Origin: Atriophallophorus winterbourni
Taxonomy: Eukaryota > Platyhelminthes > Trematoda > Plagiorchiida > Microphallidae
Length of the DNA: 64,000 nucleotides
NCBI GenBank assembly: GCA_013407085.1
Contig: JACCGJ010001756.1
Location: 1 to 64,000 of the forward strand
Direction: 5' to 3'
Of the stretch, positions 44,651 through 56,309 are shown in pieces. Numbering within the stretch: the first letter of the stretch is position 1; each line of letters opens with the position of its first letter. The position numbers and the translations under genes were made by a program. The notes under the pieces were generated by a model. The model saw only the letters and a list, made by a program, of their open reading frames with translations. It was not told where the DNA came from and did no database searches.

Positions 44651-45480
44651 AAGTGAAGTGTCAAGAATGTAAACTGTTTTCCACAAACGTTTAGTAGTAT
44701 AATACCGTATATAAACATTTTACGTCAAATGCTATTTCGTTCTTTAGACTGAAGTTTGCTTTAAGGTATTGACGAAATATCCACTCCGGAAATGTTCAAT
44801 ATGTGCGTATTCATTCAGTACAAGCACTCACCCACTCCCGGTGCTAATTTCATGAAATAAAATTCGAGATTGTTTAAGAATGGAATTTGTCAGAATGCAG
44901 AACAATTCGGTCCACTAAAAAAATCCACGAATTTTTATGAATTAAGAATCGGTTTTATGCGTTAAAATTTAATGATTTGTGTTTCAATGGTTTATAACCA
45001 ATTAAACCTCATTTTAAATGCAAAACATGTCATGGATAATTGTATTGTTTAAGTGTCAAATCTGTGATCAATTTGACTGCAAAAATAGTTGATGAGAAAT
45101 TTCAGTAATGTTTAAATTGTTGCGCGAAATTATCGTTTATATGTTCGAGTTAGGTTTATACATGGTTGACGACATGTGGGTGTCGGAGAGGAGGAGATTC
45201 AACAAAACATCTTGTGTAATCACTCTAACAATCAGCAGGTTGCCATCAACACGCATACCAGCTCATTTAATATTGCACCCAGAAACATTTTAGAAGTCTT
45301 CAAGGTTCAACAATATTCAGGTTCTCCCATGAAAAGCCATCCACAAGCGGAGCCGTTTGACAAGTTTTTTTATTACGCACAACACAAGGAACAATCATAT
45401 GCTCACCGTCTATTGGAAAACTAAGCAACCACAAAACTGTCACATTTCATGTCTGTCCCGGTCTCGCTTCGATCAGATTT
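44651..45480 (+). repeat. F4 spacer b, full-length form
   Basis: Includes the 125 bp missing at 39,991. It is collinear with 39,981-40,580 and 48,380-48,990. The F4 unit stops near 45,425 ('ggaaaactaagc'), after which unrelated retroelement debris starts; about 45,425-45,480 is unassigned. Confidence 0.5.
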
Positions 45481-45481
45481 G

Positions 45482-45840
45482 TCAATCGGTTGTCAAGAGG
45501 ATCGGTCCGAGGATGGATCCCTGAGAGACTCCACTTGTCACGGCTACCGGCTTCGATAGAGAAATGTACACAGAGACATGAAAAAGCAGATCAGTCAGAT
45601 AATTTTCTAGACATGCTAACAGACAGCCAGTGATACCACAACGTTCCCGCTTCTGCAAGAGAGTACTGTGGTTTACACGGTCAAATGCTTCCGACATATC
45701 GAGGAAAGATACATGGATATTATCTTCAGCATCTACTGTTCGAGTCCAATCGTCAAGGGTAAGGAGAAGGTCATTAAGGCAGGATATCCCCTTCTAAAAC
45801 CGTGTTGGAATCCCGAAAATAGCTTGTCTTGAAATATTAG
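45482..45840 (-). pseudogene. CR1-like reverse transcriptase core fragment
   Basis: The minus strand reads GFQHGFRRG, a frameshift, then ISCLNDLLLTLDDWTRTVDA, VSFLDMSEAFDRVNHSTLLQ, CGITGCLLACLENYL and VAVTSGVSQGSILGPILL. These are RT motifs of non-LTR elements in order: the QHGFR box, the F.D...AFD.V catalytic Asp region, and the P-Q-G-S box (here S-Q-G-S). The Y-x-D-D box would lie beyond the stop at 45,482 and is not present. About 115 residues of a roughly 900-residue ORF2 remain. Confidence 0.85.
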
Positions 45841-46130
45841 AGAAAAAAATCTAAGTGTGCTTCTATGAGATCGTAGGGTATTTCAGCACGAACAACCTGT
45901 TTGATGGCACGTAGATAAGCACTAGTAGATATGAGTAAATCATAACTTTGTTCAAGGAATATTGAGATAACATTTCGATGACAATGCGAAGTGCATTATC
46001 AATAACCGCTAGTCTACAGCTTTTGAATGATATGCGAAACTCTATCTTCCGACACAACACAAGAGCAATCGACGCTTAAACGTTGGATGGTGACAAGTGA
46101 AAAATCATAAAATCGACCATGTATTCACAT
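45841..46130 (+). repeat. Module M1 variant
   Basis: Collinear with 59,890-60,180 ('ctaagtgtgct', 'gatggcacgtagataagcac', 'cgaaactctat..tccgacac'). It forms the left part of a duplicated block, 45.8-48.2 kb versus 59.9-62.1 kb. Confidence 0.6.
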
Positions 46131-46600
46131 CACATTAGCACGATGCATCTATGCACTACGACGTAGCGAATGATAGAACACTTCGATTTTGGAGGAACAA
46201 TTTTGCGGCACAATCTGGTCGATTGATAATTGTAGATGGTGTGATTTTCGAACAGCATTTGAAGCAATATCTGCGATTTAGATGGATAGCATTAAGCTCA
46301 AGTCTGTGTATTTCGCGAAATTCCGAGTTTCTCTGACATGCATCCATGCATCTAGTACTCGCACGCTGAATACCCTCATCTATGTCTTCACATCCAAATG
46401 GCGGCTGTCCCCGTTGCAAGAGTTCAAACGGACCAAGATGGCAGTTGGTCTGCCAATCCGCTTATCTATATCCGTGGCTAGCCGGAGGTTATCCGCAGTG
46501 GGTAAACAAAGAAATGTGAGAGGATATGATAGGTCAACATGACATTTTTCAACGTACATGTTCGGAGTTGATACATACTATTGACGAGCCCCCATACTCA
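46131..46600 (-). pseudogene. RTE-like RT tail (copy with HLN motif)
   Basis: The minus strand keeps EIDIDKRIG-type sequence (46,490-46,455), SRHLDVKT, and at 46,330-46,160 EIHRLELNAIHLNRRYCFKC, matching the R.LNAFHLRCLR....I motif downstream of SETW in RTE-like proteins. The 87-codon minus-strand frame (46,156-46,419) covers the latter but is joined out of frame to the former. Closest relative: 60,186-60,645. Confidence 0.7.
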
Positions 46601-47470
46601 TATTCATTTTTTCTTTATTTTGTTGCATCATGCAACCTTTCCCTGCATCAAATGATGACGTATACTATATTAATTTATAATTTGACGCTCAAACCTTCCG
46701 CATACAATAAAGAAGTAATATTCCTCGAAATTGAACGTATTCGTTTCACACAAAATCCATGGTACTACAAGATTTCATGGCGATTCACGTGATTGCGGTT
46801 TAGTATCTGTGAATAGTATAAGATGTTAGTAATTAGATGAAGCACAAGAACATAATACAATGAGTCCGAAGATTGAGTGATACATTTGATCTTAAAATAC
46901 GAGGGAGCATCAATCACAAATCATCAGCTGTCTCTCACAGTTTGATTTCGACATCTAATTTTTACCTAGATTTAGTTTTTGCAGGTGTTTGATATTATGT
47001 TGTACGTCACCCGATGATATATCTAAATCAAGATATGTAGTAATTCGTAATTGCACTTTCTTTTCTAATTTAGTTTCATTTCTATCGATGCTTGTTTTGA
47101 TAAATGATTATTACACAATATACTTTTTCCACGGGCGTTCTCATTTGCTTCGTTCGCTGCTGCTGTATTGTTGAGTTTTTCATTCACGATTGTTAACGTG
47201 AAGACTGATGAGTTGGATAATTCTGTGTGGATAATTGCATCAGATATTGAATTTTCACGCACCGTGATTTCGTTCCTTTGACCGCTTTGGCTGTAACATT
47301 TTTCTGTCATATTTTTGCACTTATCCTTTAGATAATTGGTGAACACGTTCTAAGATTTCTTCCAGAACAATCATTATTCTGTCATTTCGACATAATATCG
47401 TTTCAATCAACCGACTTCCAAGTGAAAGTTATCGGCTGCAATACCCCAGCATTTCACCCTGCCAACCCAC
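46601..47470 (+). repeat. M3/M7-like spacer of the RTE-gypsy composite
   Basis: Collinear with 60,646-61,480. Includes 'cgtattcgtttcacacaa', 'gttgtacgtcacc' and 'gttaacgtgaagactga'. A 93-codon minus-strand frame (47,065-47,346) is only partly kept in the other copy and matches no family I recognise. Confidence 0.5.
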
Positions 47471-48375
47471 ATGCCTGATACATTCATTTTGAAATTTTAA
47501 AATTCGTCAACTCGAATCATTGCGCAGTTTACCACACATATTAAGCAAATCGATAGCCACCGTACTGGCCAGTCATTCAGAAAGCAACAATGAATTTTCT
47601 GGGATCGTCAAAAACAAGTTACTTAAATATATACCCATTGGTCGCGAGAATCTTTTTGATCAATTTCTTGGACTGATGAGTTCGAGCATTTGAGCAATCG
47701 TAAAACAAATAACAGAGAGTTTCATCTAAAACAATGAGCAACGCGTCTTTCTGCAATGGACAAAACGCCGTGTAACATGCCAGCGGCGGAAAATAAACCG
47801 AAATACCCGTCCACATTTATGTACATTGCCTTTAACTTACGCTCGATTCTAGCATGTCCACTAGGCAATAATTTGTACCTTACCTGTCTTACGAACAGCT
47901 AGCTACATATATACCTGTGGCACAGATATACACCCTGGTTCACAGCAGTTCCTTTGCGATATATCTGTACCTATATCATCGCAAAAACATTCGTCGATAA
48001 TCGGATCTCCAACTTTCGTGTGTCAACTACCATTACAAGTGACAGAGATTTGCAATTCGCATTGATCTTCCACATAATACCGCATACCATCCAGAAACTC
48101 ATAGATAAGTTGAACGTTTCCATCGTCAGAAAAGGTTGCCTTCTTCGCTTGTTCAGAAACAGAATCGTATGAAATCATTTTAATATTACTCATTGTTATT
48201 CAAAACACCGAAGAAGAAGTCCTTGGTTGTTTTTTCTTAGAGTTTTTATTTGGCATCACGCTGAGGCTGCTTGGAGAGATAGTACTTGATACACTTGATG
48301 CTCCCCTGTTGCTTACCACCAAAAACAAACAGGACAGTCGCTTAGCGACTCAGCCGCAAACCATTTTATGAATAC
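47471..48375 (+). pseudogene. Gypsy RNase H end and integrase, degenerate
   Basis: Near 47,515-47,560 codons resemble R-Q-L...QFTT-I, the end of gypsy RNase H. An integrase zinc-region remnant follows (KQITESFI-like, 47,700-47,730). From 47,954 an open frame reads YICTYIIAKTFVDNRISNFR, then TTITSDRDLQFALIFH, corresponding to the A.T.A.AFV..WI..FG.P..ITTDRG.QF core; the Gly of DRG is replaced by Asp. TLRL-like sequence ('cacgctgaggctgc') follows near 48,255. It is continuous with F4 downstream. Confidence 0.7.
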
Positions 48376-49005
48376 TGATCTGATTTCGAGTGTCAAGAGT
48401 GTATACTGGTTTCCACGAACGTTTAGTATTATAATAGCGTATATAAACAATTCACATCGAAGTCTAATTCGTTTTTCTGACTACGTTTTCTCTGAAGTCT
48501 TGACGAAATATCCACTCCGGAAATGTTCGATATTTATATATTCATTCAGTACACACTCACCTTTTCTAAATCCTAATGTAAATAAATAAAGTTCGAAAAA
48601 ATTGTGTAAGTAAAAAATTTGGAAGAATCCAGAAGAATGCGGTCACATACAAAAATAAGGAAATGTATAAACTATTAATCAATGTTAAAGGCGTTTTAAT
48701 TTATTGTTTTGTGTTTCAAACATTTGACATTCAACGAACCTCAATTCAAATGCATAATACACCATTGATAATAATATTGTTTAAAAGTAAGGTACGTAAT
48801 TAAATTGTCTGTAAAAATATCGCATCAAACGTAAATAGTTGATAAGAAATTTCAGTAATGTTTATTGTGTTAAGATAAATTATCGTTCTTTTGTTTGGAA
48901 TTATGATCATACACGGTTGACAAGATATAGGTGTCGAACATCAGGACTTCTAGGAAAACATTTTTGGCATTCTTTCCAACAATAAGCATGGTACTCCATA
49001 TCACA
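48376..49005 (+). repeat. F4 spacer b (copy 3)
   Basis: Collinear with 44,660-45,240 and 39,981-40,460 ('gtgtatactggtttccac', 'atgatcatacacggttgac'). It ends near 49,000 at 'aacaataagcatggt'. Confidence 0.5.
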
Positions 49006-49670
49006 CTGCCTGAAACAAATTCTATTTCGAGCCTCAATTGGGTACATGTTCTAATTCAATATTGTGAAATCGGAAACTGAGACAATGGGATACAGGATAG
49101 CATCTAAAAATGAAATGACTGGGGGAAAAACATTTGATGGTGGGAAAGACATTCTTATCTCATAAAATTATTACCAATCACCGAAATCTAGGCAACCTCC
49201 AGCAGATATAGTGCTGTCTACCTGCTTTATACATTCCTTGTACGTTTATAAGTATTACAATTCAATCAAGAATCTCACTGCAATTTTTTCGAATCGAATT
49301 AATACTACGGAGAACATAAAACTTCGTTTCATCAATTCCTAGATTATACGACCACGTTTGTAACACGAAACAGGTAGTTATAAAGAGGAAACAGGAAAGT
49401 ATTTTATTAGCATTATGCGCATTAAGTTGTGTTTGCTATGAAAAACAACATCTTCCAACATCGTGCAGGCATATGTACACGAGAAGAAGCGGATTTGGAA
49501 CTTAAATCGGATTTGCATGCTAACGCAAAAGCAATCGATTTGAACGAGGTATTGCCCAACTCAATCAATACAGGACTTTAAGCCAGGCATTGAAAACAAG
49601 TATTGTGGATTTTATTTATTTCTATATTATTGCCAGTGCTACGGTGTTGCTAAATCTAGACTAATCTAGC
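49006..49670. other. Unassigned AT-rich sequence
   Basis: About 665 bp replacing the first part of the 777-bp duplicated segment found at 40.6 kb. It was not matched elsewhere in the window, and no coding, terminal repeat or tRNA-like signal was seen. Could be an unrecognised insertion. Confidence 0.4.
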
Positions 49671-51830
49671 TAAGAAAAGTTTTGGAATGGGAAATAGGAT
49701 CGAGTGGAAAGTTAAGAGTGTATGGTTATATTAAAATCTGGGAGTGTGTAAATTTTTTCGTAATGCCAAATTTGACAATGCTCTGTCAGGAACCTATCCA
49801 TATTTTATTTGTTTCGCAAGGGAAAAAATGTACATAAGAGTTTTAATTACTGCCCGAAAAGAACTTCTTTCCCGATTTCGCAAAGCTTACCACACTATAG
49901 TGCATAAAGCCAAATAATTAATAGTACTCATATTATTAATAAAAATAATGTCTTATCTTTACAATGATATATGATATTTTTATATTATAAATAAGGAAAA
50001 TTGCGGATTATGATGGAATCGAAAAAATGAATGAATGATGGATATAGATATGGATTAAGAACTGTTTGGAGGATGAATGAATTCGTCCAAATGGTTTATT
50101 ACGCACAAACACAAGGAACACTTACACACGGCAATTCTATGATCAGTGGTTAGAGGTTTTCAGTGACAATTTATTAACTGTGATGACCCTGCGCGTACTA
50201 AAATTCGTCCTAATCATTTTCGATAACAGTATTTCGTTGCAATGGTAATGTTATAGTTAATTATGGATCCCAATGATGACTAAAATTCAAGTGACTAAAT
50301 TCATCCGAAATTGAACATTTCGTTTAATGGGTTCATAGTTTCTGTACAAACAAGTTACTAAGTGATATAACGCTCTGGAAATTGACTTGACAAGTTTGTA
50401 ACAAATTGCTTTTTACCGCTCATTTAGAGATTTATTTAGAAATATTAAGTGTTGAACTGAAGAAAAGTTTTGAAAGAAATAGGATAGAGCGGATAGTTAA
50501 GAGTGTATGATTTTCTTAAATCCTAGGATGTTTGTAAATTTTTCGTAATGACAAATTTGACAATGCGTTCTGTCAGGAACCTATCCATATTTTTTATTTC
50601 ACAAAGGAAAATATGTACATGAGGATTTAAATTACTGCTCAAAGGACTTACAATTTTGCAAAGCTTTAGCAACTATAGTGAATTAGCAGAAATTATAATA
50701 ATAGTAATTAATATTATTAATAAAAATAATGTTATATTTACAATGTTATATAGATATTTTATATTATTAAATAAGTGAAAATTGAGGATATGATGGATCG
50801 AAAAATGAATGAATGGATGGATAGATATTGATGAATGGATGTTTGGACATTCTTTGGTAAATTCGCATAGTCAGTTCTGCGATATGAATTTCTTGGAATT
50901 TGGCGTGGTCCTTTGAAACCGACCCTACAGTATTACTCTCAAAATCTGATTAAATCGGGTTAATGCCATGCGTCGTTCTGTCTTTCATAACAATGCGTTT
51001 GAAGACAACTGTTTGTAGTGAACATATCATACAACGAAAACCCAGATATCTAATAAGAACCCCAGTACAGGCTGTCAAGAATCAGGCAAAGTGAATGAGA
51101 ATTTATCAATGCACCGTTTTCTGTTGTCTGATCTACCTTGGGCTTACGATGCGAACGCTGGTAATGCAACGTCGCAGTAGTTAAACATTTTGCAATGTTA
51201 GGCAAATTTAGAACAAAGTGATTAAGGTCAAACATTTCAATCAGCTGTGATCAAAACATGTATCGTGCGTTTAAATCAATGGTCATATTAAAAAATCTTA
51301 TTTAAACGTTGTATACGAGCGCAAGTTTTTTACTATTATTTCACTGTTTGTGGCGCATATTGTACTTACTCAATGATATCAAACATCGCAAAACTGATAG
51401 TACGTTTTGTCTGATGGAAATACGGACTTTGTAGGGTTGAAGAAACTCAAACTGTTTCATAAGGATGAATATTTCGATTTTGCTAATTTGGGCGAGCAGG
51501 CTACAACTGTCGATGCGTTCTTTGTGTTATACTTGCTACCCAAAAGAAGTATAACGTAGGCTTATTCGATTGAATTTTGAAGACGGCTGAGGCAAAACCA
51601 TGATAATGTTTAAAACCAACGTTTGCGATTAAAACGATTAGTTCTCCTTCTTTTATTATTTGCGGATACTGCATCTCAACAAAAAAATGCTAATTAGCAT
51701 ATATCTCACGAATGTTATCTTGTTGTATTGGGTTTAACCACTTTCTACATGTGTTTGTGCAGTGTAGAATTGAACAGTTGGTCTTACCAACATTATCAAA
51801 AAGTGTCACATGATCGCATTCATATATGCC
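49671..51830 (+). repeat. F4 spacers (copy 3), 777-bp segment and spacer c
   Basis: 49,671-50,075 and 50,080-50,850 correspond to the two 777-bp copies (the first truncated). 50,860-51,830 corresponds to 42,135-43,100. The stretch 49,680-50,380 has many single-base insertions and deletions relative to its relatives, while 50,400-51,830 does not. Confidence 0.65.
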
Positions 51831-52365
51831 TCACGTTGGTATGCTCTTGCAGCATTCTTAGTCTGGCGCGTATCCAGTGCCACTGTGTTGTACGCTAATG
51901 CGGGCAGCATTAGAAATAAGTAGTCTGAACTTTCTCTTCGTGTAGCCGAGCTAGACCCGAGGGTTATAGCGCTGTCTGAAACCTGGCTGTCTGCGGTTGA
52001 TGTTGTGCCAGCTAGTATCCGGGAACAGTATCTTGTCATCAGATGCGATAGACCTGGCGATAGAAGAGGTGGGTGTGTGGCTCTTTTCGTTGAATATGAT
52101 CTGCACAATACCGGCCCAGGCTTATGACACGCTATTAAAAATGTCCAAGTTGTTACTGTGTTCCGACTTGCTTAAGTCAGCACTGGTGATGACTTGGTTT
52201 AGTCACGCCTGTGAACCATACAGGAGTTTACACAGCTTATTGAGACACTCGACGGTTTGTTTCACTTAGCTCACAGTTGTACTTATCTTGATATTCGACC
52301 TCTCAGTCCTAGATTGGCCTGTTCCACCTGGTCTAGTCCCCAGCAATCTTTACACCGTGTGTTCC
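51831..52365 (+). pseudogene. CR1-like endonuclease fragment (F4 copy 3)
   Basis: Same endonuclease start as 43,141: LYANAGSIRNK, a TAG at 51,921 in the same codon as at 43,192, then VIALSETWLSA and GDRRGGCVALFVEY. From about 52,110 the match continues only with frequent one-base deletions ('ctcagtcctagattggcc' for the GDFN region) and stops near 52,365 at the start of unrelated sequence. The shared stop shows both copies descend from one already-dead sequence. Confidence 0.8.
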
Positions 52366-52560
52366 TCGCTGTTGTAATGCATATCTGATCTTCTATAGTA
52401 CTCCTAGAGATATATATCTATATATATATATATATATATATTATTTCTGTTATATGTTTGCACTTATCTACTTCATAATTACTGACCTGTTTTCCACTTT
52501 TTCACTCGGAACTCTCATCATTTCGCAATTTTGACATAATATCGTTTGAATCAACTGATT
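52366..52560. repeat. Junction with (TA)n tract
   Basis: A TA-dinucleotide run at about 52,409-52,442 sits between the broken F4 endonuclease and a gypsy block that also occurs at 47.4 and 61.4 kb. The rest is unassigned. Confidence 0.7.
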
Positions 52561-53860
52561 CGCAAGTGATCGTTTCAGGCTGACATAACCCAGCATTTTA
52601 CTCTGCTAACCCACAAATCTGGTTAATTCACTTTGAAATGTTGAAATTCTTCAACTCGAATAATTGCACAGTTTACCACAGATATTAAGCATATTAATGG
52701 CGACCGTACTGGCAAGTCACCGAAAAAGCGACACTGCATTTTCTGAAATCCTCGAAAACAAGTCACTCAAATATGCCCTTTGACCGCTGCCCGATTGTGA
52801 TATCAATATCCACTAAGATATATCGACCACTGTGATATACCGTCCCGCAAACACTTCATCGGAATCTTTTCGATTACTTTCATGGAGTTTCCAACCATTC
52901 GGAGAATTCGCTTAAACATAATACTCATAAAAGTTCGTTTTATCTGGCACAATGTGCCACGCGCCTTCCGTCAGTGGGTAAACGCTTTGTAAATTGGCGG
53001 GCGAACAAAACCCTCCGGCACACCTGTGTGCATTTGAGTACATTTCCTTCACCTTATGTTCGAGTCAAGCATGTCCACCTTGAAATCGTTTGCATCTCAC
53101 CTGTCTTACGAACGCTTAGCAATGTCCAGAACTGTGGCACAGGTATACAACCTGGCTCATAGTAGTTCCTTGCGAGATATCTCTACCTATATCATCGCAA
53201 GAGAATGCGTCGATTATTGGATCTCCATCTTTGTGTGCCCATTACCATTGCAACTGACACCGGTTTGTAATTCGCTTTGAAATTCTACGTACTACCGCAT
53301 ACCATCCTGCAGCCTATGGATCAGTTGAACGTTTCCATCGTCAGTTAAAGACTGCCTTCACCGCTTGTTCAGGATAACAATGGTCTCAATGCCTTTCAAT
53401 TGTAATTCCAGGTATTTAAAACACTGCTAAAAGAGACATCGGTTGTTTTCCATCGTAGTGTGTATTTTGCACCATACCGAACCCGCGTGAGGGGAATGTT
53501 ACTTGACAAACGCACTACCGGCGAAGTTAAACCTACATCTTTCTGCTCTAGACTGGATCAACACGTTCAGTCTATCAAACTCGTTTTCACACTTGTTGCC
53601 GATCGTTCTTCATTTATCCACGCAACTTCATCAAATAAAATGTGAGCTTGAAACATGCTCACTTCTAAAAGTCTTTACAAGAAGATACATATTTGATTCC
53701 ACACACACAATCTATGATGAACAGTGATGATCTCTCAAATGGGTCATCACCCGTAGTATGCAACACTTCACAACGTAAAACACGTACATACCGTAGTGCG
53801 AGGATCCCCACAAGACTGGTTCAGTATATAACAATAAGACCGTTCTCCTTCACTACGTTT
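52561..53860 (+). pseudogene. Gypsy RNase H end plus integrase, longest copy
   Basis: Order of Ty3/gypsy pol 3' end, in several frames: QFTTDIKHI.. near 52,670-52,700 (RNase H end); a zinc-region remnant; NWRANKTLRHTCVHLSTFPS then VRVKHVHLEIVCISP (52,990-53,110, the H-V-H-x-D-I-V box with the catalytic Asp replaced by Glu); ISTYIIARECVDYWISIF (53,180-53,235); AYGSVERFHRQLKTAF near 53,312 (catalytic Glu region); VKPTSF..RL.QHVQSIK (53,527-53,590); and TYRSARIPTRLVQYI (53,790-53,840), the basic C-terminus. No single frame spans it. Sister copies: 47,471 and 61,481. Confidence 0.85.
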
Positions 53861-54480
53861 GACGAAAGCAAATTTACAGATACCCGTTGAGAATATTCCG
53901 GAATAAACACAAGATCCGTAGAAAAGTCAAATTTAGGGATGTACTTCATTTTCAAACGTTCATAGTGGAACATACCTGATTTTCTTGGAGGTGCTGTTTA
54001 AAGATAAAACAAAACAAAACCATTGGTTTTACAAGTGTTGAATGGCAAATATAATTAGCTACATGTTATTGCATATAACATTTTAGCGTGCACTTTAATT
54101 AAACAAACGCGCTTCGAGACCAGGTTGGATTTTTTTATCTCACCACCTTAGCTTAGTAAGATCGGGATCGGCGTGCCTTCAAAGAGTGGATAAATTTGTA
54201 ACAATTTGTGTTTTTCATACTCTACAAACCGTCTCTTTGATTAAACGTACATATTCACGCGTAAATGTGGTTCGTTCAAGAACTTTGTTCAAGGAATGAC
54301 GAGGTAACATTTAGTGACGTTACAACCTGCTTTATTGATGAGCGCTAAACATGAGATACCGAATGATATGCAGACCTCTCCCCTCAGACACAACACAAGA
54401 TCAATCTGCTCCAAAAAGTTTGAAGATGACAAATGGATTATGAAACAAATTGATTTGTGAGGAACAATTTTTCCCGCAAC
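53861..54480 (+). repeat. Modules M12 and M1
   Basis: Collinear with 9,920-10,400 and 3,640-3,800 ('caagatccgtagaaa', 'accaggttggattt', 'gagcgctaaacatgagat'). Confidence 0.6.
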
Positions 54481-54880
54481 GCTCACAGAGATGTACATCA
54501 TTCGGTCAATCGATAACTGTCGATGTGCAGGTTACGATATGCAGATCGGAGAAATTCTGCTATATTATTATATAGGTTTCAGGTCCCGCCTAATCCTTTC
54601 ATGGAACGTCCAGTTGTCACTGTCGCCGTTGTGCATTTAGTACTCACTCTATGAATTACATAATATTTGTTTTTATAGCCAACTTTCGGATGTCCCCGAC
54701 ACCGAATTTTAAATTGGGCAAGATGGCAGTTGATCCACCACACGGCTAGAAGTTATCAGCAATGATTAATCAAATAAATATGAGTAGAAGTGATGGTTCA
54801 ACCTAACAGCTTCAAACGGTGCTAATTGGGATTATCGAATCTCTTGACCAGCCATCATGCTTCTGCTTATTTGGTACTTC
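54481..54880 (-). pseudogene. RTE-like RT tail, degenerate
   Basis: Sister of 10,400-10,800. The EID.RIG stretch is partly deleted near 54,740 ('ccaccacacggctagaag'), and the GENWTFHE-like segment survives near 54,600. Multiple stops. Confidence 0.55.
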
Positions 54881-55840
54881 AAGTTGACAAAAAAATCACT
54901 TTTTGCATCGCATTACAAATGATTTTATAACAACTGATATTTATATGCCACTTTTGAGATCTGTTGGAACAAATAATGTTAAAACACATAATCACAGACT
55001 GATTTCTGTCAGGCGCTCAAAATGAACAACATATTGTGAGCATTAGCCAGAATCAATTTCAAAGCATCACCAACCTTAACATTCATGTACTCTCAGTCGG
55101 ACATCCTAGGTTACCATTTCCACTAATCCATCAAGGCAATGTGTGTAGGAACACCAATTCTTCTGTGTGGTCCCGAAACAAGACGTTCACATCTTCCACT
55201 TACGATCAAAAGTAATATTCCATTGTAATTGAAAATTCTCGTTAAAAACATTGTGAATGGTAATCTTTCGTTGAACTGGCGAATGATTTTATGTGTAAGT
55301 CAGAGAATGCGTGGATCAAATCAGACTATTCAGTATTTCAGATTTTGTTAAACGATATGATAGAATCAAACCTGTGAAAACGGATATTTGAAGTTTCCAA
55401 AAAATATTTGTTATTTATGTATTCCGGGATATTTTGTATTTTACATCAAAAAGTAGAACATACATGGTGGTTTGGAAGCAGCTATTGCAAAATAATACAA
55501 AACATTTAGTTTTAGGTTTCCTTAATATTGGGATCGTAATTTCAAAAATACATAATAAAATTTCCCTGTAACAAACTTCTCACTCTCAAGTTATTCCGTT
55601 GAAATAATGTTTTCGATAACTGACACGTATATGATATTTCTCCAATACCTAATTATTTTGTGAATAAAGAATTCAGGCTTTAATTTTTGAGTTGGTTCGA
55701 TTCAATCCTGACAAGATTACCGGTCCTAAGTTCGATTGCCGAAAGCAGTGAGGAAATTCGAAGCAACTTTAATCAACTGCTATTTATTTTCCATCTACAC
55801 CACAATTTCTTTTCGGTTCGCGCAACAACAGGACCACTAA
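54881..55840 (+). repeat. Modules M3 and M4
   Basis: Collinear with 10,801-11,760 and 62,200-63,130. Carries 'ggttcgattcaatcctg' at about 55,694. M4 stops near 55,838 ('ggaccactaaaag') and joins M8 directly, so the TGGA array, M6 and M7 are missing. Confidence 0.6.
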
Positions 55841-56309
55841 AAGAGAATTTTTGTTACAGACCATGGACTTGACATCACTAAAGTTGGATGGGGACAAAGA
55901 AAAACAGGATTTTCGTGCCAAATTTATCCGAGATCGGCTTATGTTTACCTTTACTCCGATGTTTCTAAGCGCGCATTATTCCATTCTACTGTTTCTTGCT
56001 GATAAGTACAAACTAAACAAAATCAGTCGTATAGTCAGGCTGTTAATGTGTGACTGAAATGCCTGTAAACAATAATTTTTGGTTACATTCACAGGTTTGA
56101 AACATCTACAAATGTAATGATGGCACAGTCATTAATCATGTTGATTGTGCCTGTTTTAGCCGTCTGTAAATTAGAAATACAAATCATTTTCTCAAAAAAC
56201 TCCTCAATATCCATCATACAAACATTAGTGGAAAGAAGCAGTAAAGTGGGTAGCGAAAAATTTGAAACGAACAATATAGACAGGCTCTCATATTCGGCAC
56301 TCTTACGTA
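55841..56309 (+). repeat. Module M8, left part
   Basis: Collinear with 14,060-14,515. The hammerhead-like motif is mutated here (CTGATAA at 56,000). It is interrupted after 'ggcactcttacgta' by a CR1-like element and resumes at about 58,295. Confidence 0.65.

Noticed and set aside
47065..47346. 93-codon minus-strand frame
   Set aside because: Only partly preserved in the collinear copy at 61.15-61.43 kb, and no recognised domain.
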